Source of the DNA: Terfezia claveryi
Lineage: Eukaryota > Ascomycota > Pezizomycetes > Pezizales > Pezizaceae
Length of the DNA stretch: 37,775 bases
Direction of reading: 5' to 3'
Assembly: GCA_015179025.1 (NCBI GenBank)
Contig: WHUX01000362.1
Coordinates: forward strand, 1 to 37,775
The translations under genes were made by a program, and so were the position numbers. The notes under the pieces are model-generated. The model ran no database searches, was not told the DNA's origin, and saw only the letters and a list, made by a program, of their open reading frames with translations. How positions within the stretch are numbered: the first letter of the stretch is position 1; every line of letters begins with the position of its first letter. Positions 8,691 through 18,015 of this stretch are shown piece after piece.

Positions 8691-8795
8691 CTGGGCACGA
8701 GCCGGCTCGAGCTTTACGAAAGGAGGCTCGAGCCGGCTCGAGTCTTGGCGGCTCGAGTCGGCTCGCATACAGGCTCGAGCCGGCTCGCGAGAATT
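8691..8795. repeat. Cluster of CTCGAGCC/GGCTCGAG palindromes
   Basis: GAGCCGGCTCGAGC and close variants occur about five times. CTCGAGCCGGCTCGAG is a 16-bp perfect palindrome. A second cluster lies at 9245-9303. The strong local GC richness contrasts with the flanks. Confidence 0.8.
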
Positions 8796-9787
8796 GCAAG
8801 GTACGCTACATATGTGTATAGGTCCTGGAAAATATGAAAGACGCAGAAATATGAAAGATACGGATATAAACAGACATGTAAATAGGACAGAATCAATTTC
8901 AACCCTCATCGCCCACCTAAAGTCCGCAGCGAAATCGCACAATACATAGGACTGCAATATTGTAGCCACCGAGCAAATTGTAGGTTCCAACCATAGCGAG
9001 ATACAGTGGTGATTTTATCAATTTGTGTAGTTTCCTCCTCTTGTGTTGGTAGGCATGGTTGGTTATGCCGGAAATTGAGCGATTGTAGTTGTAAATTCTG
9101 AAGGGAGGTAATGAACTCCTGGACTGCCGGTGGAGGTTGTGTTATTAAGATGAAAAAACAACAGAAGAAAGGGTGGGAATCCAACGCATTTTGAAGATTT
9201 CCACTCCCCGGGTACCTTCGGTATTTCGCGGTTGCAACGACCTCCGGGCTCGAGCCCGGGCTCGAGCTTGTGTGACCTTGGTCTCGAGCCGGCTCGAGCC
9301 CAGGCGTAGTGGTGGCTGTACTCGGTCCCGCTTTCCGGGGTTGTCCTTTCTCTTTCCTTTTCTTGGCATCGTTATTGGCTGCTTGGTGGTGTGGGAGTTA
9401 TCTCTGTTGGTGTGGGTGCTCTCGCAGAATCGTGGACCAATGCCCGTGAGAGAGAGATTTCGGTGAGAGCGGGGAAGAAGAAGAGCGAGGAAGAGACGAA
9501 AAGCTTCAGAAGAGGGGGAAAGGGTCGCGATAGTTGTTCCCCCGAGGTCTATGTAGATATTCTTGATGTGGACAGCGAGGGCTATCTCGTGGTGCTGTCC
9601 TCTTGTCTGTAGATGCTCTGTTGTGATCGATCCTCAGTAGTCTGGTTGGCACAGGTGACTTGGGTTTTTTCTTAATACTGATTGTCCTATCTTCAATTGA
9701 ATCATGGTGTGTGGTATGGGACCTAGTTATATATCTGCTACGAATTTCGAAACCGCCATTACCATCTTGACCCAGACATGGCCATAG
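8796..9787. other. No recognisable gene; second CTCGAG palindrome cluster
   Basis: Apart from the palindromes at 9245-9303 I recognise nothing. The short frames in this interval are not supported by motif or codon pattern. Confidence 0.5.
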
Positions 9788-9908
9788 TTTTTTTTTTTTT
9801 TAGATACTCAGTACTCGTATGGATTCCATTAAGGGGGCCATGACGGGCCACCTGGAAACCCGTGTGGTTCCGGGGCTGGGCAAGCTAACCTGCAAATCCA
9901 CACGTGCT
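9788..9908 (-). mobile_element. LINE copy G, 3' end only (antisense)
   Basis: A poly(T) run at 9788-9801 is followed by the reverse complement of the family's 3' UTR. On the minus strand it reads CAGGTTAGCTTGCC, then CCACACGG-GTTT-CCAGGTGG, then GGCCCCCTTAATGG and poly(A). The hairpins are partly decayed. Only about 120 bp remain. Confidence 0.7.
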
Positions 9909-10315
9909 AGATACCGTAATAGAGACGAACACACGCTGAACCAAGATGAAGGGCTCAGGTCCTGGGCTTACCTCACCCAGTATTCATTGCAAAAACAATC
10001 TCCCTGACCCCTGGAGGAGAGAGGTGAATGTCTGGAATCGTATCTCTTTTCCCCGGTGGTCCTGGTGCAGGGTGACCGGTTATAGTACTTTCGTATCTAT
10101 TGCAGATTAAATGCGCCTTTTGCGCCTTGAGGAACTTCGCTAAATGCACCCTCACTTCATGGTGGACTATGTTACTTATACCCCCTTCTGGCGAGTTGCT
10201 GTCTGTGCCCTTACCCCGAACCGCCTGAGTAATGAAGCTTAGGGTGGTGTGCGACCTACAGTCGCTATTGTTATATCAATATCACTTCCGCCAACTGTAA
10301 ACATCGTCTGCTCTC
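9909..10315. other. No recognisable feature
   Basis: No gene, repeat or known motif seen. Confidence 0.4.
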
Positions 10316-10450
10316 ATGAAGATAATCCGGCAATTCAGGCCGTTCAGGCTATTCAGACCGTTCAGGCCGTTCAGGCTGTTTCAGACAGTTCGGGCCATCA
10401 GGCCGTTGATACTGTCTAGGCGGTTCAGGAGGTCTAGGCCATACCCACCC
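10316..10450. repeat. Imperfect short-period repeat (GTTCAGGCC-like, about 9-10 bp)
   Basis: Repeated (G/A)TTCAGGC(C/T) units, more degenerate than the array at 1679-1930 but similar in period and composition. The array precedes LINE copy F; the earlier one follows copy A. Confidence 0.7.
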
Positions 10451-10499
10451 CGGCCAGGGCCGCCCCAGGCGGTTCCAAACCTTGCATGGACCTCGGCCT

Positions 10500-11345
10500 G
10501 CACAATTGGTCGAAAGGTATGTCAGATCGGCGGGGTAAGAGGCCATACCGGGATCTCGGGCAACGAAAAGGCGGATCTGCGAGCAGACTGCGACTCGAAC
10601 GGTGACTCAAGGAGGCCTAAGGGCAGCCTTGCGAAAGAAAGCAAGGGAAAGGGAGGGCTTTGGCAAGCGCAGGACAGACAGGCCGTCTCGGCTTTCACCT
10701 GGATGAGGACAGACCGGGGCCAACAGTTGGTACATCAAATCCGCAAGGCGGACTCTCCCGCGTGCGTATGTGGACGTCCGGTAGAGCACGCCGAGGATAC
10801 AGCTTCGAGTGCCCACGATTCGTACGCTAGAGGTCCCTGCTGTTCGGGGAAAAGAACACATAGCGCAAGTCGGCAAGCCGGACTGGAGGTAGGAGGGGGA
10901 TGAGACCCTCGAAGCCACTGAGGCTTTCTGGGGCTATTTGTACAACGAGCCTCTTGAGACTACCCAGTTCTTAATTTCTCGTTTTGAATGTCCGTCCTTC
11001 GGGTAAGCGGCGGACATTGTGACTTTTACCAGTTCCCTTTGTGTAAGCGCGGACGTTGTTACTGTTACGAGTTTCCTTTATCAACGAGCTCTCTTGCGTG
11101 GTAGTTTTTCCCCTGGTTCGATCACGAGTCCCATCTACTTAGGCGGGAGATTTCCACTTAACGGGCTCCTCGGGTCATCCGGCATTGTCGGTTAATGGCA
11201 GTAATGGAGCCCGCTTTGTATCTAGCAAGCGCGGACTGAGCTGATTAACCCCCTTCGTCCTGAACCCTCCCGGCTTTTCCAGGTGGCTCGTGATGGCCTC
11301 CCTAACCAGGACGCACACGAGTACTCATTTTTTGTTTTTTAAAAT
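10500..11345 (+). mobile_element. LINE copy F, 5'-truncated and GC-rich
   Basis: Contains the RNase H end (VRGHTGISGNEKAD), the tail VSAFTWMRTDRG and CVCGRP...HAED, frame breaks after that, then EATEAFWGYLY and a 3' UTR of about 380 bp with GTTAATGGCAGTAATGG and the first hairpin (CCTCCCGG..CCAGGTGG). It ends in a T/A-rich stretch rather than a clean poly(A). The coding part has no RIP-like bias and looks like an older, GC-rich subfamily. Confidence 0.7.
10525..10960 (+). pseudogene. LINE ORF2 RNase H end and tail, frameshifted (copy F)
   Basis: The last catalytic segment of RNase H (GNEKAD) is followed by a zinc-like motif whose second half (FECPRF) is only recovered in another frame near 10800. 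Further stops follow at about 10830 and 10855. The order of motifs matches copies B and C, so this is a decayed homologue. Confidence 0.65.
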
Positions 11346-11532
11346 AACAGATTGACGATTGCTCCCCTGATTTTCTCTTGAACTGGGGGGGGGGGGTTCC
11401 GATGACTTTAATCGGACCCTGCGCCTCGCCGCAGCCTCAGCTACTTTGTAAACATCAATGTCTGAGTCGGCCTAAGCGGCAACGCTCTCGAAACATCGAT
11501 AGGCCCTCTTAGTAGGGCCGTGGTGGCGTCGT

Positions 11533-11705
11533 CGATTGCTGTGATTCTTTGTGATCTGGGGATCTTTGTGAATCTGTGATTCTTTGTGATCTGTGATTCT
11601 TTGTTATCTGTGATTCTTTGTAACCTGGGATTCTTTGTAATCTGTGATTCTCTGTGATTCTTTGTAATCTGTAATTCTTTGTAATCTGAGTCTCTGTCTG
11701 ATCTG
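11533..11705. repeat. Minisatellite, 17-bp unit (CTGTGATTCTTTGTAAT)
   Basis: About ten imperfect units, one internally shortened. The minus-strand frame across it gives a repetitive basic string, a by-product of the repeat. A run of 12 G lies just upstream near 11385. Confidence 0.8.
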
Positions 11706-11826
11706 TGGTGTTGGAGTTATTCCTTTTTCTATTGGATAATACGGTGGCGAGCTGGCATACCGGCAATACGGGGCGGGCGAGAAGAATTGCAGGATAGGTA
11801 TCGTGAGGTTCTCAACCATGGGCGAA

Positions 11827-11904
11827 TTTTTTTTTTTTTTTTTGCTCGTTACTAATATGCGGCCCCAACGTGGGGCTATGGGAAACCCGGGTGGATTCAG
11901 GACG
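11827..11904 (-). mobile_element. LINE copy H, 3' end (antisense), interrupted by foldback element
   Basis: Poly(T) at 11827-11843, then on the minus strand ...CGTCCTGAATCCACCCGGGT, with the second arm of hairpin 1 deleted, then hairpin 2 as GCCCCA-CGT-TGGGGC. The preceding 3' UTR sequence (TTAACTTGCC on the minus strand) lies on the far side of the foldback element at 13771-13780. That match is only 10 bp but in the expected place. Confidence 0.6.
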
Positions 11905-11906
11905 TA

Positions 11907-12552
11907 CCATTGGCTACCTAAGGATGCACGTGCACGGTAGGATGCACCCCTGCAAAACATCCCTGTTTTCACCTCCTCGAGCGACATCTCGTGATATCTT
12001 GAGAGCATAGTAGTTAGAGGCTATTCCGGCTAAATTGAGATCTATAGAAACACCTACGCTCTACAACATAGTTACCCTCACATCCGGCCAAAGTCAACTC
12101 AATACCCAATACCCACCCTTCCAGTACAGCATCCCCCCGATGACCTCCCCCACCTCTCCGCCGGCCACTATAGGCCAAATATCAGGCAATTGAGCCTATA
12201 ATCACTAGGAGGCGTTTACCTACTATTGATATCTATATTAAATTAGTAGTGAAGGAGGAGGCTTCGAAATGGTAAAATGGGAGAGTCCCAATGAGGGGGA
12301 CTAATCTGCATAAAATATGCAATTCCGAGTGCTTCCATTGATCCATCAGATTCGCCTTGTTTATTTTACCCTCAACCCCCACCCTTCAATCGCTTTTATT
12401 ACGGCACTCCAGAGCATCCTTAGCACCTACGCAGAGGTCCCCAATAGCTTAAGAAGCTTCTATACGCCCCCCATTTTGGGCTTCAAAGGTTACTTCATTC
12501 GCGGGATATGCTGGCCTCATCCCAGGCATTGTAACCCCTTGCAGCAACCATG
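11907..12552 (+). repeat. Left arm of foldback element (about 646 bp)
   Basis: Matches the reverse complement of 13135-13768 with only scattered substitutions; for example CTAGGAGGCGTTTACC here against CTAGGAGGTGTTTACC in the other arm. High similarity suggests recent insertion or arm homogenisation. Confidence 0.9.
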
Positions 12553-13134
12553 ATCTCACCAAGCATGGCCAATAGCCGCGTCGGATACCTATCATACTAG
12601 GAGGGCTACTTGGTTTATTGATTTCAACCTCTGGGTAACACCGAGGTTGGGCTTTGGGTTGGTCGCTAGGTTAGTCTCTAAGTTAGTCTTCTCTGGGTTG
12701 GTCACCAGGTTAGATACTAGGTTAGATACTGGGTTGGATAATGAAGGTTAATGGAAGCACAGCCAGGCTGGATGCTAGTAGCTTTAGCAGATGCTAGGAG
12801 AGGAGGTAGGTCAATACTGGGTTAGATTCTAACTTGGACATCGAGGGAGGAGCTGGATTGGATGCTAGGTTGGATGCTAGATTAAATGGTGGGTTAGACG
12901 GTGGAATAAATGCTGGGCACTTGGTTAGGCCCTAGTTTGGAAATTGGGTTAGATGGGAGAGCTACTGGGTTGGACACTGGGCTGGACACTGGGTTGGAAT
13001 ACTGGTATGGATACTGTTTGGACACTGTAAGCTAAAATAGCTGGGTTGCACTCCGGGTTGGATGTTAGGTGATCTAGAGTAGCTAAATTGGATGCTAAGT
13101 TGGGCTCTAGGTTGATCATGAGCATATGGTTGCT
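12553..13134. repeat. Spacer of foldback element, degenerate GGGTTGGATACT-like repeat
   Basis: Many variants of (T/A)GG(T/G)T(T/A)G(G/A)A(T/C)(A/G)CT run through the spacer with a period of about 10-11 bp. No gene recognised. Confidence 0.7.
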
Positions 13135-13768
13135 ACAAGGGGTTACAATGCCTGGGAAGAGGCCAGCATATCCCGCGAATGAAGCAACCTTTGAAGCCCA
13201 AAATGGGGGGGTATAGAAGCTTCTTAAGCTATTGGGGACCTCTGCATAGGTGCTAAGGATGCTCTGGAGTGCCGTAATAAAAGCGATTGAAGGGTGGGGG
13301 TTGAGGATAAAGTAAACAAGGTGAATCTGATGGATTAATGGAAGCGCTCGGAATTGCATATTTTATGCAGATTAGTCCCCCTCATTGGGACTCTCCCATT
13401 TTACCATTTCGAAGCCTCCTCCTTCACTACTAATTTAATATAGATATCAATAGTAGGTAAACACCTCCTAGTGATTATAGGCTCAATTGCCTGATATTTG
13501 GCCTATAGTGGCCAGCGGAGAGGTGGGGGAGGTCATCGGGGGATGCTGTACTGGAAGGGTGGGTATTGGGTATTGAGTTGACTTTGGCCGGATGTGAGGG
13601 TAACTATGTTGTAGAGCGTAGGTGTTTCTATAGATCTCAATTTAGTCGGAATAGCCTCTAACTACTATGCTCTCAAGATATCACGAGATGTCGCTCGAGG
13701 AGGTGAAAACAGGGATGTTTTGCAGGGGTGCATCCTACCGTGCACGTGTATCCTTAGGTAGCCAATGG
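13135..13768 (-). repeat. Right arm of foldback element (about 634 bp)
   Basis: Inverted partner of 11907-12552, ending GGTAGCCAATGG at the TA. Confidence 0.9.
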
Positions 13769-13796
13769 TAGGCAAGTTAAGCACCAGTAGATAATC

Positions 13797-14965
13797 CTTT
13801 AGTTGACTTGAGCTTTTGGAAAGAAATAATATATCTATCGCTGTATATGCTCCTGTGCTTTAAATTACCTATAGTTAACCTTGCCTTGATATACTTCCAT
13901 AGCCACAGTCATGCTTCAGGGTAATCCGGTTATGCTTCTACCATATTTCTCATTTCCCATAATTGCTCCCAGAGCGCCTGCTATAGTTATATGTCTGAAT
14001 GAATGTAGGGCATAGTATTGAACTCTTTGTGGGTTGGAATGAAGCTATATATGGCATTGAACTGTGGAACATCATGATCAGATCACATCTGTATTATCTC
14101 ATAATATATCTCTGTTATTAATATCTTTAAGTATACAAATTGAGTTTTATACAAAAGGCAGAGCGGATATACATTATTTATGACCTAACAGCGAAGTGCA
14201 TCTTTGCTTACATTTCATGTCTTTTTTTGCCGCCATATCGCCATGTCTTGTTTATGATCCTGATCAGAAAGATCTGGTTGGAAATTTAGTTGTTTAGGTT
14301 TGGGTGGTCTGGATCTCGCGGCTATATTAGGGAATGGGTGAATCTTGTTGCTGATTGGCGATTTGGGTTTCCTTTGTTTGTTTATTTCCTGGCTTGTTTG
14401 TGATAAGTGCTCTCTCCCTAATGTTTGTCTTTTGTGGATTTCTTCTGGTCCCTCTCTTTACCCTTTGTGAACACCTCACCTTAAGATATTTAACTCGAGA
14501 TTCTTCGCAATGTATCAGCCTCAGAGTAGAAGAATCATCTCTTGTTTGGTCTATAAATTACATATATATATAATTTGATTCTATTTTCTACTATAATAGG
14601 CAATGTACCAATGCGAATACAATTACCTATCGGCAGCGGACGCTTGATCATGAGGTAAGCAAGACCAATAAGCAGGGGTTGCTCGACTTGAGGGAAAATT
14701 TTCCTGAAGTGTGACTGTGGCTACGGAAGCATATCAAGGCAAGGTATAGCTATCATAGCACGTAATTTAGGGCATGCCTCCATACCAAAGCGCATAGAGC
14801 AGTCATACTTGTATGACTAGAGCCTAGGTATGCCTACAGTATGTCAAACCTGGAGAACAGGTTTACGGAAGCGCGTGATGTCTAGGTACCGGTATGTAAA
14901 GCACTTGAACGTGTAAAGCAATAGGTCTATTTAGCGGAGCCTTTCCGGAAGCTCAAGTCTACTAT
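13797..14965. repeat. Diverged inverted repeat pair, no gene
   Basis: Blocks at 13797-13935 reappear in inverted orientation at about 14695-14765 and 14925-14965. For example, ATATCAAGGCAAGGT and CTGTGGCTA occur on the plus strand near 14720 and on the minus strand near 13890. Similarity is partial and the arms differ in length, so this looks like an old foldback or recombined element. No convincing coding sequence lies between. Confidence 0.5.
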
Positions 14966-15009
14966 AGAATTACTGGAAGATATCACATCGCGTAGAAAAT
15001 GAATGCTCC

Positions 15010-15220
15010 GGGTATGCTGGCTATGCTACATAGATTTGCTGAAATATGCGTAGGAAAGGGAATACCGGGTAGGCTGGCGTATACTGGAATGAGGGAATAT
15101 GCTGGATTAGGCGCTGTGAGATATCATATCGTGTAGGGAACGGAATGTATAGGGATATATCGGGTATGCTAAGTATCCTGGGTAGTGTATGCTGGGTATG
15201 CTGCGTTATATGCTGGGCCA
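15010..15220. repeat. Degenerate GGGTATGCTGG-like repeat
   Basis: Loose repetition of (G/A)(G/T)ATATGCTGG motifs. The array stops exactly where the TCAGC-A8 motif begins at 15221. Confidence 0.5.
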
Positions 15221-15267
15221 TCAGCAAAAAAAATATTTGCGTCAGGTGCGTTAGAAGCACCTGACGC
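15221..15267 (+). repeat. TCAGC-A8 motif with 11-bp GCGTC hairpin (copy 1)
   Basis: TCAGCAAAAAAAAT at 15221-15234 is followed by GCGTCAGGTGC and its exact inverted copy (15239-15249 and 15257-15267, 7-nt loop). A related GCATCCAGACGC lies at about 15343. The motif recurs at 17438, 30811, 33745 and, more loosely, 33960. Confidence 0.6.
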
Positions 15268-15359
15268 TCTGACGTGAACACGCGATTCTGATGCAAACTA
15301 TAACAATCACTTCTTGCTGACGGAAAGACTGAAACCGATTGCATCCAGACGCAATTGAT

Positions 15360-16079
15360 TTCTCTTCATATTTACTGATGCATACTCATCCAATTTGACT
15401 TACCCAACGCAGAACTATGTTCTTCTACTTTATGTACGCACCTCATCTCCAGCTATATTCCCAGATATACACCTCTCTTGCTTCTCCGCACTCAAGGCAC
15501 TTGACATCCTATTCTAATATCCGGCGCAAATGGTCCACTAGCATAGCCGCGAATGCGTCCGTGCTTCAGACTTGAGGTTAGGGAAAATAAATGACTTGTT
15601 CTGCCCCCTCGTCGAAAATTTCATAGCTGTGCTCACCTTCAAATCATCTATGACTCCCATAAGGATTGACTTGACATCTCGTCGGATAGTGCCCTGCTGT
15701 TCAGCTTTACAAACAAGTCATCATTGAAGCCAAATAAGAAGCCCAATAACAAGCCATCTATAAATAAAATTATGATTACGATAAGAAATACTTGGTTTCA
15801 ACCCCAGGAGAGCTTTGAGCGGACGTGAGGGCTGAGTGATATGCTTTGCCATCGGCTTGGTGTCCCCGAAAGTCGCAGGGGAAGCATATGCTAAATGGAA
15901 GGTCAGCTAATCAGGTTCAGCTTCGAGTTCCCAGTCAAGGGTACCTTAGATCAAGGACAATGGCAATGTCTAAACCCCGTGATCTCCGACTACTACCTAT
16001 TCCTGTTAATTAGTAATCAGTATACTAGTTAGCAACTAATAAATATAGAAGCTTAATCATATCAAGGGTCTCAAACCTC
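15360..16079. other. No recognisable feature
   Basis: AT-rich sequence without supportable coding, repeat or RNA features. Confidence 0.4.
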
Positions 16080-16350
16080 CAATGCCCCCTGGCTACCCCT
16101 CCCCCTACCTACTCCCGGCTACCCCCCCGCTCCCTACTCCTACATTTGCCACCTAGGCCTTTCCCTCCCTCCCCTATCCCTCCCTCCCTCCCCTATCCCT
16201 CCCACCCCTAGCCCTTCCACGCCCTCCTCTCTCAGGCTCAACCCCAACTTGCTGAGCTTGCCACCCCCACCCATCTTCAACTTGCGGAGCTTGCCACCCC
16301 CACCTATCTTCAACTTGCGGAAATGCCCCACCCCACCCAACTGCAGCTTG
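16080..16350. repeat. C-rich tract with 33-bp tandem repeat
   Basis: Pyrimidine-rich CCCTCCC runs (16080-16210) are followed by three copies of a 33-bp unit (about 16248-16350) containing AACTTGCGGAGCTTGCC and CCCCCACC. The minus strand has many G-runs that could form quadruplexes. Open frames here on both strands are of biased composition (Gly/Lys or Pro/Leu) and are not convincing genes. Confidence 0.65.
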
Positions 16351-17437
16351 CAGAGGTGGGACCGGAGGGGCTTCCGGGACGGGGGCCGGAAGAGTTACTC
16401 CAGACCTTCTCGTGAAGTCGATGCGGAAGTGGATCTTGTACAGCAAGAACAGATGAATCAGTTGGAGGAGGATGTTTATCCCCCCCACTATAATCATAAT
16501 GGTTATTTTGTTCCTATTTCGTAGCTGTTAGCTAATCTCACTACCAGCTTGAACAGAGGATTTGGGCCATCAAGCCTCGAAATGAGTTTTGAATATCTTG
16601 GGTCGATGGGGTAGCAGAATATAAAATATATGAAGAAACACTCACATCTTGACAGTGGTCAAGTAGATGATTACACCAATAGTCCCTAGAACTAGGAGTG
16701 CTAATAGGGATGGTAGTATCGGACAAGGGCAGTGAGCTGATGGACTTGGAGACAAAGAAGTTGGAGAAGTTGGAGGAGAAGTTGGAGGAGAGGTTGAAGG
16801 AGAAGAAGAAGGAGGAGAAGAAGTAGGAGGAGAAAAAGGAGGTGGGGTATGGGCAGGGTATGGTGGTGGTGTTGGTAGCTGATTTCCTATTCGATATCTT
16901 CTGTATTAGGATACTGATAATCTGGTTGGGGATACTGAGTAGTCTGGGCGGCACTTGAGAGGTATGTTCTTTAAGAAAAGAGAAAACTACAGCTGCAAAA
17001 TATGAGAACAGCTGGCAATTTGTAGTCTCAGGCCAGTGACCCACGTGTAGTGACTAAGTGAAGTATCAATATAAACAACCTTAATTAGGCTCTGCCTCAG
17101 CCAATTTTGTAATGGAAAATAAGAACATCTTGTAATTGGAACGAAGTTTGTTTTTATTTCTACATATATGATATATGATATCATATCATATATCCTGTTG
17201 GGATGTGTATAGATGTATGGCCAACGTAAGGAGATATGTATGCGGATATATATATGTATGTAGGATCGAGCATACGAGTGAGAGAGTATATGAGTACAAG
17301 ATGCGTGCGAGAGATGTGTGCGTATCTATTCAGATATCCTATGAAGGGCGTTCCTGATGCTCTATAGTGCCGCAGACAAAAATTTCGCAGTAGCCTCATA
17401 TTGGAAGTCTGACTTGGATCCCAAATACCAGCTGTCA
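16351..17437. other. No recognisable gene; polypurine and AT-palindrome tracts
   Basis: A GAGGAGAAG-rich tract at 16740-16860 gives an artificial Ser/Phe-rich frame on the minus strand. An AT-only near-palindrome (ATATGATATCATAT) sits at about 17170-17190. Nothing else recognised. Confidence 0.45.
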
Positions 17438-17524
17438 TCAGCAAGAAAAGATTGGCGTCCGGACGCCCACCTGCGTCGCAACACAAGCTGGACGCACGTG
17501 GGGCAACAAAAGCCGTCCGGACGG
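17438..17524 (+). repeat. TCAGC-A-rich motif with GTCCGGAC palindromes (copy 2)
   Basis: TCAGCAAGAAAAGATT is followed by GGCGTCCGGACGCC (17454-17467, perfect palindrome), GCGTCGC, GGACGC and CCGTCCGGACGG (17513-17524, perfect palindrome). It is the same arrangement as copy 1, with different GCGTC derivatives. Confidence 0.55.
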
Positions 17525-17989
17525 TGGTTGACATAAGCTCAACGTCTGGATGTTAGAGTTCGTTCCCTTCGCATCATCAACTCAATTGATGTTGTTAACG
17601 CTATAGGTTCCGTATGTATGGTCATTTACCTCCTTGCTGAATAGAAATTTACAACATCGCCATTATGTCTACAGTGCCAACACCAACCCAGACCTGCCTT
17701 AGGCGGCATGACTACTGACCCCTTCGATACCTTCAATCAAGCTCGCCCTGGCAGGAGTGTAACCCATTATTAGCAGCTCCAAGCGCTCCTGATAACCGAA
17801 GATGTCTCCATCCCGAAGAAAGCTTACAGAAGGGCACAGTGAGAAAGTTGAACGGCGTTGAGAAGCGGTTCTAAATATATATTGGTACGACAACCGGCAA
17901 AATCAACACAGAAAACAACAACAACAACAAGAACAAGAACAAGAACCCCAACGCGGAACAACAACAAGGACAGAAACGACAACAAGGAT
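17525..17989. other. No recognisable gene
   Basis: Includes an AAC/AAG-rich stretch (17905-17985) downstream of the element 3 chromodomain, where a 3' LTR would be expected but is not seen. Confidence 0.4.
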
Positions 17990-18015
17990 GCAAAGTCACG
18001 ACCTCAGTCGACTGG

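Larger units (their letters stand above)
11907..13768. mobile_element. Foldback transposon with long terminal inverted repeats
   Basis: 1,862 bp bounded by TA on both sides (11905-11906 and 13769-13770). The outer 640 bp on each side are near-identical inverted copies starting CCATTGGCTACC. The middle 580 bp is a degenerate repeat. No transposase is recognisable; the similar frames read from each arm exist only because the arms are inverted copies. Its RNA could form a hairpin of about 640 bp. The TA target and long arms fit a Tc1/mariner-like or foldback-type non-autonomous element, but the superfamily is unproven. Confidence 0.85.

Noticed and set aside
12317..13359. Two similar 'genes' on opposite strands starting MQFR
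   Set aside because: They are the same sequence in the two inverted arms of the foldback element, and each runs into non-homologous spacer or stops.
16541..17044. 167-codon Ser/Phe-rich frame
   Set aside because: Generated by a GAGGAGAAG polypurine tract; no motif and no support for a start.
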